NCBI GenBank assembly: GCA_002943765.1
Contig: PQWQ01000006.1
Coordinates: 1,302,001 to 1,366,000 of the forward strand
Direction of reading: 5' to 3'
Origin: Psoroptes ovis
Taxonomy: Eukaryota > Arthropoda > Arachnida > Sarcoptiformes > Psoroptidae
DNA length: 64,000 nucleotides
In this document: piece after piece, positions 13,101 through 26,400 of the stretch
Numbering within the stretch: the stretch's first letter is position 1
Layout of the letters: every line of letters begins with the position of its first letter
Notes under the pieces: model-generated
The model's input: only the letters and a program-made list of their open reading frames with translations
The model's database searches: none
What the model was told of the DNA's origin: nothing
Made by a program: the position numbers and the translations under genes

Positions 13101-16100
13101 ACGTATGCTGGGGTCTTTTCGTAAATGGCTTACCCAATGGGGGTAGCAAAATATGCTGGGGCGCCGGCTGATTTTCGCACGCACTCAAAAAAAAACCTCG
13201 GACCGGCACTGATCTTATGATTAATTAATTTTTGGCCAATTATTTAAGTAGAGAATAAGAAGAAGACAGGAAAAATTACAAGAAAAAACCTCGAATTTCG
13301 TAATTTATTATCATTATGAATTGAAAAGAAAATGAGGAGATAATTTTTACTTCAATTGAAAATCAATAATCAATTGATTCTCATTTATTCGTTAACTAGT
13401 TTGTTATTGAAATGTTGAAATAATATCTGTGAATTTGAAAAAAAATTAATGTTCATAATCGCCAGATGTTTATGATGATAATCAAACAATGATAATGACG
13501 AAAACATTACATCTGTCGATATGATAGATGATGCAAACGAAAAAAAAATTATGCAAAATTTTAAAATATTATTGAATTGATGTAAGATGAAGAAGAAGAA
13601 GGATAAATTTCAATTCGAAAATTTTCAATTGGAAAAATTTTATTAATCCTTTAATTAAATCAATTAAATATCAAATATAATAAAATATGTGATTAAAATT
13701 CAAATTCAAAAAATTAAATAAATAAATAAATAAATACAAAATTTGAAATAAACAAAATAAACTTTGACATAGAAACGACGTAAATTGTCGATATTTTCAT
13801 TTTCTTTGATTTTTATTCCAATGTTATGGTCAGTGATCATTGGATTGAATAATTCGAATAAAAAAGTCAAAGAAAATCAAAGGCAACTCAAGATGAATGA
13901 TCTACGATTTGAAATTGATCAATTGCTTTGAAATTTATCGGATTAAATCGAATAAATCATTTCAATTTTCTTTGAAATATATGGAAGAAAATTGGGACAA
14001 ATTAGGACAAAATTTATTTGATTATATCTCGTTTATCATCACTATCAATATAGTGATGATCATGTTCATAATGATGATCATTTTTCATCATAATTTCAAT
14101 TATTGTAAGGATCATTTTTTTTATTACAAAATAGAGGTAAAAACAAGCAAAAAAAAAAAAAGATAAATGAACAGTGAAAATACAGTATGATGATGATGAT
14201 GATACAAATTTTAAGCTTGATTTGAGTTTAGTTAAACAAAAGAAACTGAAAGAAAAATGATGAAAATCGAATAACGATAATTTGTTTGTTGTTGTAAAAA
14301 TACAATTGTTTTCAATTGTCATCAATAATGATAATAAATAATAATGATGAATACAAACAAGCAAGAAAAATGAATGAATTCATGCATAAAATAATAAATG
14401 ATTGATTTCCAATGAAAAATGTAAATGATGATAAACAATATTTGTAACAAATATCGATGAATAAGGAAAATTTTTTTTTTAGCAATTTAGTACAGGAATT
14501 ATAGCAAAAATTATCACTGAAACATATAATGATTCAGACAAGATCCTAAAACACTATCTGTTCGTGATATTTGATGGTTGATTTGAAATATATGAATATA
14601 ATTTTATTGATTATAAATATAATAAATATGATGTAAATAAAAACGTGGATGAAGATTGGTGACAAATATTCAGATAAACAAATAAAACAATGCTGTGGTG
14701 AGCGGCGATGTTAGCACATTGATGGTCTTAAACTAACATTAAAAACAGCAACAACAAAACAACAATTATTTCGCCTTTATATATGTACATGATTGTTCAT
14801 CACCACAGCTACTAACAGTTCATCTACTAACAGTGAAAATTCATACATTGATTGGATGATGATGATGAACTTGAGTAATTGTTTTTCTCAACACTCCCCT
14901 GATTACTCCAGTTCATCAGCATCAATATTAACAATAAATAAATAAATGAATAAATAAATAAATAAAAACAATTTAAAAAAAAATTCGTATCATACATTCT
15001 TAAAACCGATTCATTGAATTATCCATTTTTGCATTAACGATTGATGACGTGCCACGCTAACAGCTTTGGTCAGCCAATCTGCCAATTGTTCTGAAGATTC
15101 AATCCATTCGACATAAATAATTTCATTTTTGATTAATTGTTTGATCATATGATATTTGATACTGATGTGCCGCAATTTCGCTGATATATTGATTTGATTT
15201 AATTGAACAATGGTTGATTGATTATCAATAAACAATGTGGGACGATTCATTTTCAATTTCAATTCATTACATATGTTCATCAAAAATTGGATTTGTTTTG
15301 AGCACATTCCGGCTGCGATATATTCGGCTTCAGATGTGTTGTCTACAATAACCTTTTGAGCTTTTGTTTTCCAAAGAACCGGACCATCGATCATAATCAC
15401 GAAGCCGGATGTAGTTTTTCGATCGTCTTTTCTACCTGCTAAATCAGCATCCGAATATGCGATCATTTCAAAATTACGTTTTCCACCTAGAGTAATACCA
15501 ATTTTCGTAGTTCCTTTCAAGTATCTTAAAACACGTTTGATAGCTGTTACATGTATTTCAGTTGGTCGTTCAACAAATCGTGCTAAGTTCGATACAATAA
15601 AACAAATGTCGGGTCGCGTTTTATACACTAAATACATCAATGATCCCAAAACTTGACGATATGGATATGATTCATTTGCAGGTGATTCAATATACAAATT
15701 ATCTGATGAACATGGTGATTTCATTTCTTTACATTGATTCATGCCAAACAAATTCAATTTATCGATAATATATTTTTCTTGTTTCAAATGTATCTGTCTC
15801 ATTTCACGATTACGATGATATTCAAATCCTACGTATACGTTTGACAATATTTGATTGACTTTAAAATTTGCATTTAAATAATTGAACACTTTCATTGGCA
15901 TATCTGGATTTGTTGAACATATGATGCCGTCATCTACGTACAATATTATGATTGTCATCGAATCATCACTGAAATTATAATACAAGCATGGTTCATATTC
16001 TGATACATTAAAACCAAATTGAACAATCACTTCGTTGAATCTTTTATTCCATGCTTTTGGGCTCTCTCGAAGACCATACAGACCCCGCTTCAATTTGCAG

Positions 16101-19100
16101 ACACGATCACTATCATCATTAAAACCAAGAGGTTGTTCGATAAAAACGTCATGTGTAATAAAACCATTAAGAAAAGCAGTTGAAACATCGAATTGAATTA
16201 ATTCCATATCAAATGTGGCTATTAAACTAAAAACAAATCGTATGATTTCGGCATTAACCACTGGCGCATAATTATCGTAATCACTATCATCAGCTTCAAA
16301 ACCTCGTGCGACCAGTCTACTTTTATATCTGCCATCTTCTTTAATGGTGTACAGCCACTTTACCGAAATCACTTGTTGATTGGATGGTCGTGGAACTATA
16401 TCCCATGTATCATTTTCGATTAATGCATTATATTCTGTTTTCATAGATTCCATCCATTTATTCGACTCATCACAATTGATAGCATCATCATACGATTTCG
16501 GTACACCACTAAAACCTGCGAATTTTCGCAATGATTGTTTTCGATTAATATTCATTTTATATGTACGATTTTTCGCACCAACAGGTCGTCCACGTTTCTT
16601 TTCATCGTTACTGTGCTCCCCTGATTCACAAATCGGGTTTTGTTGATCATCAATATCGGTCTCAGATTTAACTTCGTTCGAATCAGCATCACCATCATTT
16701 GTAGATAATTCATTTGCATCAATATTTGGCTCAATTCGTGGTTGGTCCACTACACGAAATTGTACACTGGGTTTTTCGTTCCATTTGACTGATGATGTCA
16801 CTTCGATACATTTTCTAACTTTCGAGTAACACCTGTAGAGAGTGTCACCATCATACCCAACCATGATAACCGGCAATGTTTTAGCCTCGAATTTACCAAC
16901 GTTTTTCAATAACATTTCACCTTCTGAGCCAAATATTCGGAGATTCGATACATCAGGTTTTCTACCAAACCAAAGGGTGTACGGCACCACACCTAAACTA
17001 TTCAAGACACGATTTTTAGTATATACGACCTGATTCACAGCCTCATCCCATAAAAATTTCGGGAGATTTTTGCCAACCAACGCTGCTGTAGCATGTTCGG
17101 TAATGGTGCGTATGTTACGTTCAGCTCGACCATTTTGTTGAGGTACACCAACCGTTGCTGTCTGATGGTTAATACCATTTTGATTTACAAATTTCTGGAA
17201 CTCATTCGACATAAATTCAGAGCCACAGTCACTTCGAATGCATTTAACAGTACTTCCAGTTTCAAGTTTAACTTCGTTGCACAATAATTTAAACTTTTCC
17301 AATGTCTGGGATCGATCTTTCATGAATCGTATTTTGATATACCCCGAATAATCATCAACAGCAATAAGGAAATACTTATTTCTATGAATCGATGGTTCAC
17401 TCATATAACCGGCTATATCCAAATGGAGAAATTCTCCAGCACTGGCTCGTAACTTTCTTTGTGCACTCGGGTGACTCGATTCAATCATTTTACCTGCACA
17501 GCAGCCATGACAAAAGCCAATATCATCATTAAGTTTAGCTGGCATTCCAATTACATGGGCCCCTTTTGTCATATCGATCAATATTTTCTTATTGACGTGA
17601 TTGAATCGCTCGTGCCATGTTGATAAATTACAGGATATAGCAGCCATCGATAACCTTTTCTTTGCAAAACGGGAACGTAACTCGTAGACGTTATTATATT
17701 CATCCGATCGATCAGCAACCATCAAACTATCACCATCTTTATAGATTGTCGTGTGATATCTATCACCATCAAATGTTACACCATCAGTAAGTGTCAATTG
17801 ACCAATCGAAACCAAATTCATCGGACAATCTTTAACTAACAATACGTTTGTTAGTTCCAACACTCGCCATTCAGTACCATCGTGGACCTCAAACTCTACG
17901 TTTCCGACCGCCGAAGCTTTAGCAATACCACCAGGTGATATCAGCTTGTCCTCGACATGCGACCGCACCTCAGAAAAGTATTTGCTGTCGTTAAACATAT
18001 GTTGGCTAGCGCCTCCATCTACAAATACTTGACAATGTTCATATTGACCATTGTCACTCATCATTGGTTTGGTCCACTTGCCGAGCCCCTTCGACTTACT
18101 TTCTTTAAGTGCCATCATAAGCATTTTCGGTTTCGTAGCATTACCACTCGGTCCACTTTCTCTTTGCTCATCACTGCGCCATCTGTCACCATTTCTTCGT
18201 TTAGGACAATTGCGTTTTACATGACCAATTTTATGACAATTATAACATCTGATAATCTTTTTCTTGGCCATCGCTAACATGTTTTTATTACTGTTTGTCA
18301 CCTCATTATCATTATTACCGGTCAAATCAATTTGTTTAAGATGATCAGCTAGATCCATTATCATCGATTCAATCATATTCAATGTTACTTTGTTACCACA
18401 TTTCTTCATAGCCATGACTGACACATTAATCGTAATATATTTAGGTGGTAACATGGTTATCACTTTGGAGCACAATTCTTCTTCTGAAAGTTTTCGCCCA
18501 AGATTTTCCAACTCAGCTGCGATTGATCGAACAGTAGAAAATATTTCACTATCGTTTTCAGTCCATTTAAGACAATGCAATTGTCGCAATAATCGTTCGG
18601 TTTTCTCGTTTGATTCGCCTAGATGATATTGACATAATGATTCATAAATTTGCTTCGATTTCTGGCACGATCTGATTCTCTGATAGTTTTCATCATCGAT
18701 TGAATTATATAAAATTAATTTCGCTTGAGCGTCTTTTTGAACATCAAATTTATCTGCGGCAATATCACTAGAAATATATTCATACAAATTGCGGCTTTGT
18801 AGTGCAGCGACGATCTCCACCGACCATCGTCCAAATGATGTTGAAGTAAGGATAGTAATGCGTGGTGCGGCTGAATCCATAACCTGTTCGTGATATTTGA
18901 TGGTTGATTTGAAATATATGAATATAATTTTATTGATTATAAATATAATAAATATGATGTAAATAAAAACGTGGATGAAGATTGGTGACAAATATTCAGA
19001 TAAACAAATAAAACAATGCTGTGGTGAGCGGCGATGTTAGCACATTGATGGTCTTAAACTAACATTAAAAACAGCAACAACAAAACAACAATTATTTCGC

Positions 19101-20413
19101 CTTTATATATGTACATGATTGTTCATCACCACAGCTACTAACAGTTCATCTACTAACAGTGAAAATTCATACATTGATTGGATGATGATGATGAACTTGA
19201 GTAATTGTTTTTCTCAACACTATCGAAGATTGAAACAATTTCATCGAATACCTGAGCTGATTAACGAAAATGATTTACAATGATTTTCCTGTAATATTTT
19301 TCTGCGAATCATAATTTACAGATACGGAAAAATAAATTGAAAAATCTGATTCAATATTGAATTAAAAAACAAACATCAAGCTTATGTTGATGAGGTCAAC
19401 AACAGACAGATGGATCATTATTATTTCATTTTATTAAAAATATAAAAAAAATCAAGGTGTGCAAAATGTTTGAATCAAAGAAGAATTGATTAGGTTAAAC
19501 ATTTCATTCTATCAAATTTGTGTATGTATTATTGATTAAGCATCATTAGATGAAAAGAAAAAACATCGACTAAAAATATTGATGGATATCATCAAATTGA
19601 TGAAAAAGATGAGATGATCATGACCCCTGCCCATAAGCAATTTTATTGAATTAATAATTGTTTTTTTAATAATCACCAAAGAATAAGGTGTAAATGAGCA
19701 TTTTTTTTCAATTCATTGTAGCATTGTGAACGTCCGTAAAGAAATGGAATAAAAAACTGATTTATTACAAAATACACACGATTCAAAACAAAATGAACAA
19801 AATTTAATTTAAATTCAATGTAATCAAAGTAAAGAAAATATTTGGAATTCAAGATGTTGTTCAATTGAATTCGAATTGATTGATAGGTACTGTGTGTTGA
19901 ATTGAATACCTTAAAAAAGGTTTGAATTGAAAAAATAGAAATTCGGAGCAATTCATTGGGAGAATTTTCTGACAATAATTTTTCTCTAAATTTCGACATA
20001 AAAACAATTCTGTCATTCCAATTGAAATTTTTTGAAAGGAAATTTTTCAAATCAAAATTTCATCGAAATTTTCATCAACAAAATTTTCTCAACAACTTCA
20101 ATGTCAGCACTAATAATAAATTATAATCAAGAAAAAAATAACGGAATTTTAATTGAAAATTTTTGGTCGAAAAGAAAGAAACATTCATACATCAAGAATG
20201 AGCAGATTGATGTTTTGATTGAATCGAATGGAAATGTAGAAGGAATTGAATTTTGAACATGAGAAAAAAACACGAATTGAATCTTGAATAATCAACGAAT
20301 AACGTTTTAAGTTTGTATAAGTGTGTGTATAGGTGATTATCATCAAATATCGAGATGAAAAAAAAACTGAAAAAACTAAATAAATTTCATTATAATATGC
20401 TAAAAATCAAAGA

Positions 20414-20446
<33 letters not shown>

Positions 20447-23400
20447 TAATACATCAAAATATATCATCAAAACATCAACAAAAACTGGTTTTATCATCTT
20501 TCATTTGTTGAACAATAATTTCAATTGCAACAAAACTGCAATAATTTCAATCAAATTAAAATTAAATACGATATATATTAATCCTTGTTTGATTAGTTTG
20601 TGTTCCTATATGTACAATTTTTTATTTTTTCGTTGTGAAAAACCTACACGGAAAAATATATTCAAAGAAAATTTCATATGTACACATAGACATGTACACA
20701 GGTTTACTGTGGATGGCTTTTCTTGGATTGGATGCTATTCATCCATTCGTTTGTTTGTTTGCTCGATCAAAATCAAAGAAAACTCATCATCATCAATTAA
20801 TTTCATTGAATTCGACAAGAAAAATAAAAAAAAATTTATGAACAAAAAATTTAATGAATCAGGTCACAAACGAAAGATTAGACATATTCTTGAGATTATA
20901 CAGATTTTGATGAGTTTAAAAATGTCGAATCAAGAAAAATGGATTAAGAAAATTCGAAATTAAATTATCTTTGGAAAATGAAGAAAAAAAATTTCAAACA
21001 ACAATCGTTGAAAAGATTTGGTTTAAATTGGTCAAAAATTGGTCAAAAATGAAGTGAATATTTTTTATAGTATTAACAATTGAAAATGTATGGAAATAAA
21101 AATTCACATTTCGAATCCGAATAATATACGGATGATAATGGAACTTGAATATAATAAAATAATAGATAATAGTCGACACTTACATTTGCTGTCAATTGTG
21201 ATGTTAATGTATAAATTTTTTCATTTGCTTGATCCAATTCACGTCTTAGCCGTCTTATTTCGTGTATATATTTTTCTTCAGGCTTTTGAATTGTTTTTTT
21301 TTTTTTTTTTTTTTTTTTGAATGAGTTTTAACGGAATTTTATTTTTAATCCAAATGTAAGACGACCATAGATTTTTTTTTGGACATGGATTCATAAATTG
21401 ATGGAAAATAAAATAAACAAAATGAAATTAGAATAAATAAGGTAAATATGAAAATGTTTCAATAACAATCATTAAGATTCTTCATATTTTTCTAAGAAGA
21501 ATTATTAATTCAGGAAAAAAATATGAAATACAAGTTAGATTTGGAAATAGATGATGAATTCATTCAATTTTTTCCTTCGAGTGTAATTGTTAAGAAAAAG
21601 AAATAAAAAAAAAATATGAACTTAATTTTCAAGTTCAACTCTATCATTATTATTATTATTAGTTATATTATGAGATCATTAAATGGAAAAAATGATAATA
21701 ATGGTCACAACAAATGGCAGATAATAATATTGATAATGATGATAATAATGGATTAAGAATTAGGTCAACATCTATTAAAATCATTAAAAAATTGAATTTT
21801 TTCATAAATTCCTTATTCATAATAATGTGATAATGTGAAAAAAAATTAGATAAATTTTTAATAAAGAAAATGAGACAAATTTTCGAAAAATTGATAATGA
21901 TAACGAATAATGATAATCATCAAAGATACGAATAACGATAGTCGCTAGTAATTATTTGTTGTTGCTGCTGCTGTTGCTACTGTTCTAGCTAACTTGTAAT
22001 TCTAATTAAACACTTAAATAAAAATAATTTGATTACTTAACAGTCATCATCATTATTATCATCATTGATAATAATTATTATGATAATATTTCTAAATGAT
22101 TACTCAAAATATTGATCTAATTTTCAATGATTTATTTTTTTCATTTAATTAATCGAAAAATAATCAAAAATAATCACCGTTGTAAATATTGTTGATGAAT
22201 TTGTCGATAATAACGATAATGATGATGCTGAATGTTCTGATTGATCATTTTGGTGTTGCTGTTGTTGTTTTAATTTACTTAAATGTGCCGGTATTGGTGG
22301 TAAATGATGATAATTACTATTATTACTATTATTTGATCCTGGAAGACGGAATGACCCGCTACGTCCTAAATTATTTGCATTATTGTTATTGTTATTCAAT
22401 GATGATAAATCAGAATAAATACCACCATTATTGTTGTTGGTGTTTGTAGAAAATAATTTATTCGATGATGATGTTGGTGATGCTGACATTGTTTCACGTA
22501 AACGATTTATTGATTCATATTCACAAATCAGATCACCTGGTTTTGATAATGGATGATGATGATGATTGTTATTTGTCTGATTATTATTGAATCCATTTAG
22601 GTGATTCATCAAACCAGTACCACCTATATTTCCATATAGATTGTTTGAATTATTAGATGATGAACCTATAGTATTTAATGATTCTATCGAATCTGTATCG
22701 GTTGTTTGTCGGCTTATATTACAATTATTTGCTGATGATATATTTGAATAAATTAATTCACCATAATTATTACCATTGGTAAGATTGCTGCCATCTTTCG
22801 TTGTGGCACAAAAATTATTAACTTGTTGCAAACTATTTAAATTCGATGAATTTTGATGATTTGTTGATGATGATGATGGACCAGCATTTAATTTATATAA
22901 TGCAAATGTTGAACACGATTGTTGAGGTCGTTGTTGTGATTGTTGATTAATAGATTGGCATTCAGAATCTGAACAAATCAAAGTATTATCGTTTGTCAAA
23001 GCTTGTTGTGCTGAAAGTAGTCTTGTGTTTTTAACGAATCTGTGATTTTGATTATTGATAATGTTTTGACCACGATAATTGTTTTTAACATTAATTATAT
23101 TAGAATTATGATCAGTCATTTGTTCGTTCATTTTACTAATCGATTTATTTTCGTTTGATTGATTGTGATTAATTTTTGTTGACTGTTTATTTGATTGAAT
23201 TCTTGGGTCTAATGATTGACATGAGGATGATGATGATGTTTTTGTAGTCGTCGTTGTTGTTGTTGTCGAAGATGAACTAAAATCTGAACAACAATGGCCG
23301 CCATTCAATCCACCACCACCGGTAGTATCTGAACTTAATGAACTAGTTTCATCGAGACTGTCGAAATGAAAAATAAAAAATTATTTCTAAATTTTTCTTA

Positions 23401-26400
23401 AAAAATTTGATAAGTGTAGCACAATGATTAACAATGAAAATGTTTAGAAAATATGCTTTTATCTTGAGTAAATAAATTTAGAAACAATCTAGAACAATGC
23501 AAAAGCATTTTATTAATTGCCAATCATTATTTAGAAGAAAAAAATTTGATTTTGATGAATTGATATCGATGCGAAGAGTAGGAGAAAATTTAGAAAGCAT
23601 AAATCTTTGAATTTGATTCATAATTTACCATCTATTTGGATTTTTTTCATTTTTCAGCTTACAAATCATATTTTTCGAATCAATATTATTTATTGTTTGT
23701 TTATTCAATTTTTCAGATGATTTCAATTCGATTGATGATGAAAACGACGATGGTATATTACGAACAACATGTAAATTTAATAATGTTGTCGAATTACTCA
23801 AATGATTTCGATTATTTTTGCTAATCGATAATTCTGGTTCGCTAAAAAATTCATCTGCTGTTTCATTACTGTAAATTATTTTGTGTTTTTGTATAATAGT
23901 TTTTGATTAATTTTGTTTTCGGATTTGATTTTGTATTAATGTTTTCCTAAAAATATCTTACCTATCATCATTATCATCGGAACCATAATAATCGGCACCT
24001 TGACTTAATCGATGAATGTTTGTTGTATTGATTCCGTTAGAATATAAGGGTTCATAATGAGAACGTCCTGTTCGATATTGTTGTTGCTGCTGTTGCGATA
24101 AATTTTGTTGATTTTCGGGTTTACGATACATGATTGTCGGTGCTGTTGGTGCGAGCGTATTCACTGTTGAATTAATAAATGGAAGTAGAATAAAAATTTG
24201 AAAAAAGATCGAAATTAAAATTTTTCTATTTCGAATTTTGAAATAATGTTTCATTTTTAGTTTACCATTTGTCAATGATTGTGGTTGATGATGAAGTTGT
24301 GCGCTTGTTTGTGCTATCGAATTTGATTTATTAAGATATGATATTGTTTGTAGAGGTTTCTCCATTACCGGTGGTATCGGAATTTCGGGTGTCATTTCTT
24401 CTAAATCTTCTATATTATTATTGTGATTATCGTTGGCAATTGAATCAATAGTATCATTACTATTTGTCGATTCTAATGAATTTTGCTTTTGTATTTGTGT
24501 TAGAGGCTGCTGCTGCTGCTGTTGTTGTGATTGTTTGATTTTGACATTGGTTTTATTTCTTTTCAATGATGATGTTGATGATGATGAATCGTTGTTTGAA
24601 TCATCTTTTTTAAATGCTATTGAACGCTGTGTTGATGCTATAATTCCTTTTTGTGCATTCAATTTTGTTTGTTTTTCATTTTTTTGATTTTGTGAATCAA
24701 TCGTTGACATTATTGGCGTTACCATGGCTATGTTTTTTGTTTTTGGATGGAAGTGAGAAAAAAGTTGAAAAATTAATTGAAAATAATAATTGAATTCATG
24801 TTCATTTTTAATTATTTTTTACCTTTAACAGTGGCCGTTGGCTTATTTACTGAATTTTGTTGCGCGGAATTCATTACTGTTGCTGTGATACCATTGGCCA
24901 GTGTTGTTGTTGTTGCACTGGGATAACTTGTGGTCATCATTGTGATTGAGGTTGTTGCGGTTGATATCATTGATGGTATTGATGATTCAATTATGGTAGA
25001 AATTGGTCTTCTCGGTTGATTACTATTTGATGGTGTGGGCAATCGACGTAATGGTAATTGCCGATTATTTATACTTTTACCTGGAATAGTTGTAGCCGAT
25101 GTTGATGATGATTTACGTAAATTCAATTCACTTTGAGATGGATTTAAACGTGCTAATGAGCTGCTATTATTAAGGCAAACATTATTATTGATTGATATTT
25201 TTGTTTTTTGCTTGTTGCATTCATTATCACTTGATGAATTATTAATGCTTTTTGAGGGATTTTTTACCGATATTTTTGATGATGATGAATTTGTTGTGGA
25301 TTTTTTCGTGGGTATTACAGCCGGTTTAATTACTGATGATATATTACCGATTTGAGGTATTGATGATGTCGATTGTGGACGTGATGGACGGGTATTATTA
25401 TTATTGTTATTATTACTTGTTGATGAATTAAATCGTTCGGGTGTAGTTGTAGTGCGTTGATATTGATTAATGCGATTGATTTGTGGTAATGCAGTGGATG
25501 CAGTGGCTGGTGTTGAATTATTTACTGTAAAAAGAATTCATAGATGAAATTTTTATGATTAATTTTTTTCAGATACATGACAAAATTAATAGAAAAAATT
25601 TATTTTTGATCAAAAACAATAGCGAACCATCTAAATCATTGCTGAAATATTGTGATTTAGAACGACGATTTCGATTAATCGTAATGATTTCATTATTATT
25701 GTTATCATTTGTGAATTTTGAAGCTGTCAACGGTTTATGTATACGAAATGTTTTATCATTTGTTCTTGTGGTCAACGAAATCAACGATGTAGATAACAAT
25801 GATTGTGATTGCATTAAATTATTATTTTTACTATGATCATTTTTATTATTATCATTATGAAAATTCGAAATCGTAGTCGTCCAAGATATTTTTGCTATGG
25901 CTGTAGCTGATGTTGTTGAAGACATTTTTCACATTTATTTTCAAATGAAAAAAAAGACACTCTTCGGAATGAATATTAATTGTTTATCAGAGAAAATATT
26001 TATCATCATGCGAATTGCGAATGGTAAGTGGTAAAAATTGCATGTAGAAAATTCTTTTTTTTTCAAGAAATGAAATTATCAAAAGTTGCGTAGGTGTCCA
26101 AAAAACATAATTATAATAATATTATGCGGAAATTTCAAACATTCATATGTCAAACATGAATGGATGTGAATCAAATGAATAAATAAACACACACAATTTT
26201 CCATTGGGTCATGGCATTTCATTTTATCAAATAAATTATCAATATCAACATAATGAAAACATTTAAAAACACTTTCACAAAGAAAATTTAATTACATAAT
26301 AAATTAACACACAATTCAAGGTAATTTTTGACAATTTGCAATCAATTTAATTTTATTTGATTATCTTTCACATAGAATTGTCCTAATTTGATTAGAGTTT

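Larger units (their letters stand above)
11346..13211. mobile_element. hAT-type non-autonomous foldback DNA transposon (1866 bp)
   Basis: The ends are CAGGGCCGGTCCGA and, reversed, CAGTGCCGGTCCGA, a 14-bp terminal inverted repeat with one mismatch. It is flanked by the perfect 8-bp duplication ATCTTATG (11338-11345 and 13212-13219). An 8-bp duplication and CAG-start termini are hallmarks of hAT elements. GC content is far above the flanks, and GGGCGCC motifs recur. Large parts of the two halves are inverted copies of each other. I see no intact transposase frame, so it would depend on a transposase in trans. Confidence 0.9.
14559..19219 (-). mobile_element. Intact Ty1/copia LTR retrotransposon (4661 bp)
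   Basis: Two 335-bp direct LTRs bound one polyprotein frame. The pair starts TG and ends CA and is flanked by the 5-bp duplication CTATC (14554-14558 and 19220-19224). By eye the LTRs are identical throughout, which indicates a very recent insertion. Domain order gag, protease, integrase, reverse transcriptase, RNase H defines the copia superfamily. It lies in NAV intron 13 in the same transcriptional orientation as NAV, so its promoter and polyadenylation signals face the host transcript's direction. Confidence 0.97.

Noticed and set aside
16380..18626. Several plus-strand frames of 60-106 codons inside the copia element
   Set aside because: All are shadows of the intact minus-strand polyprotein.
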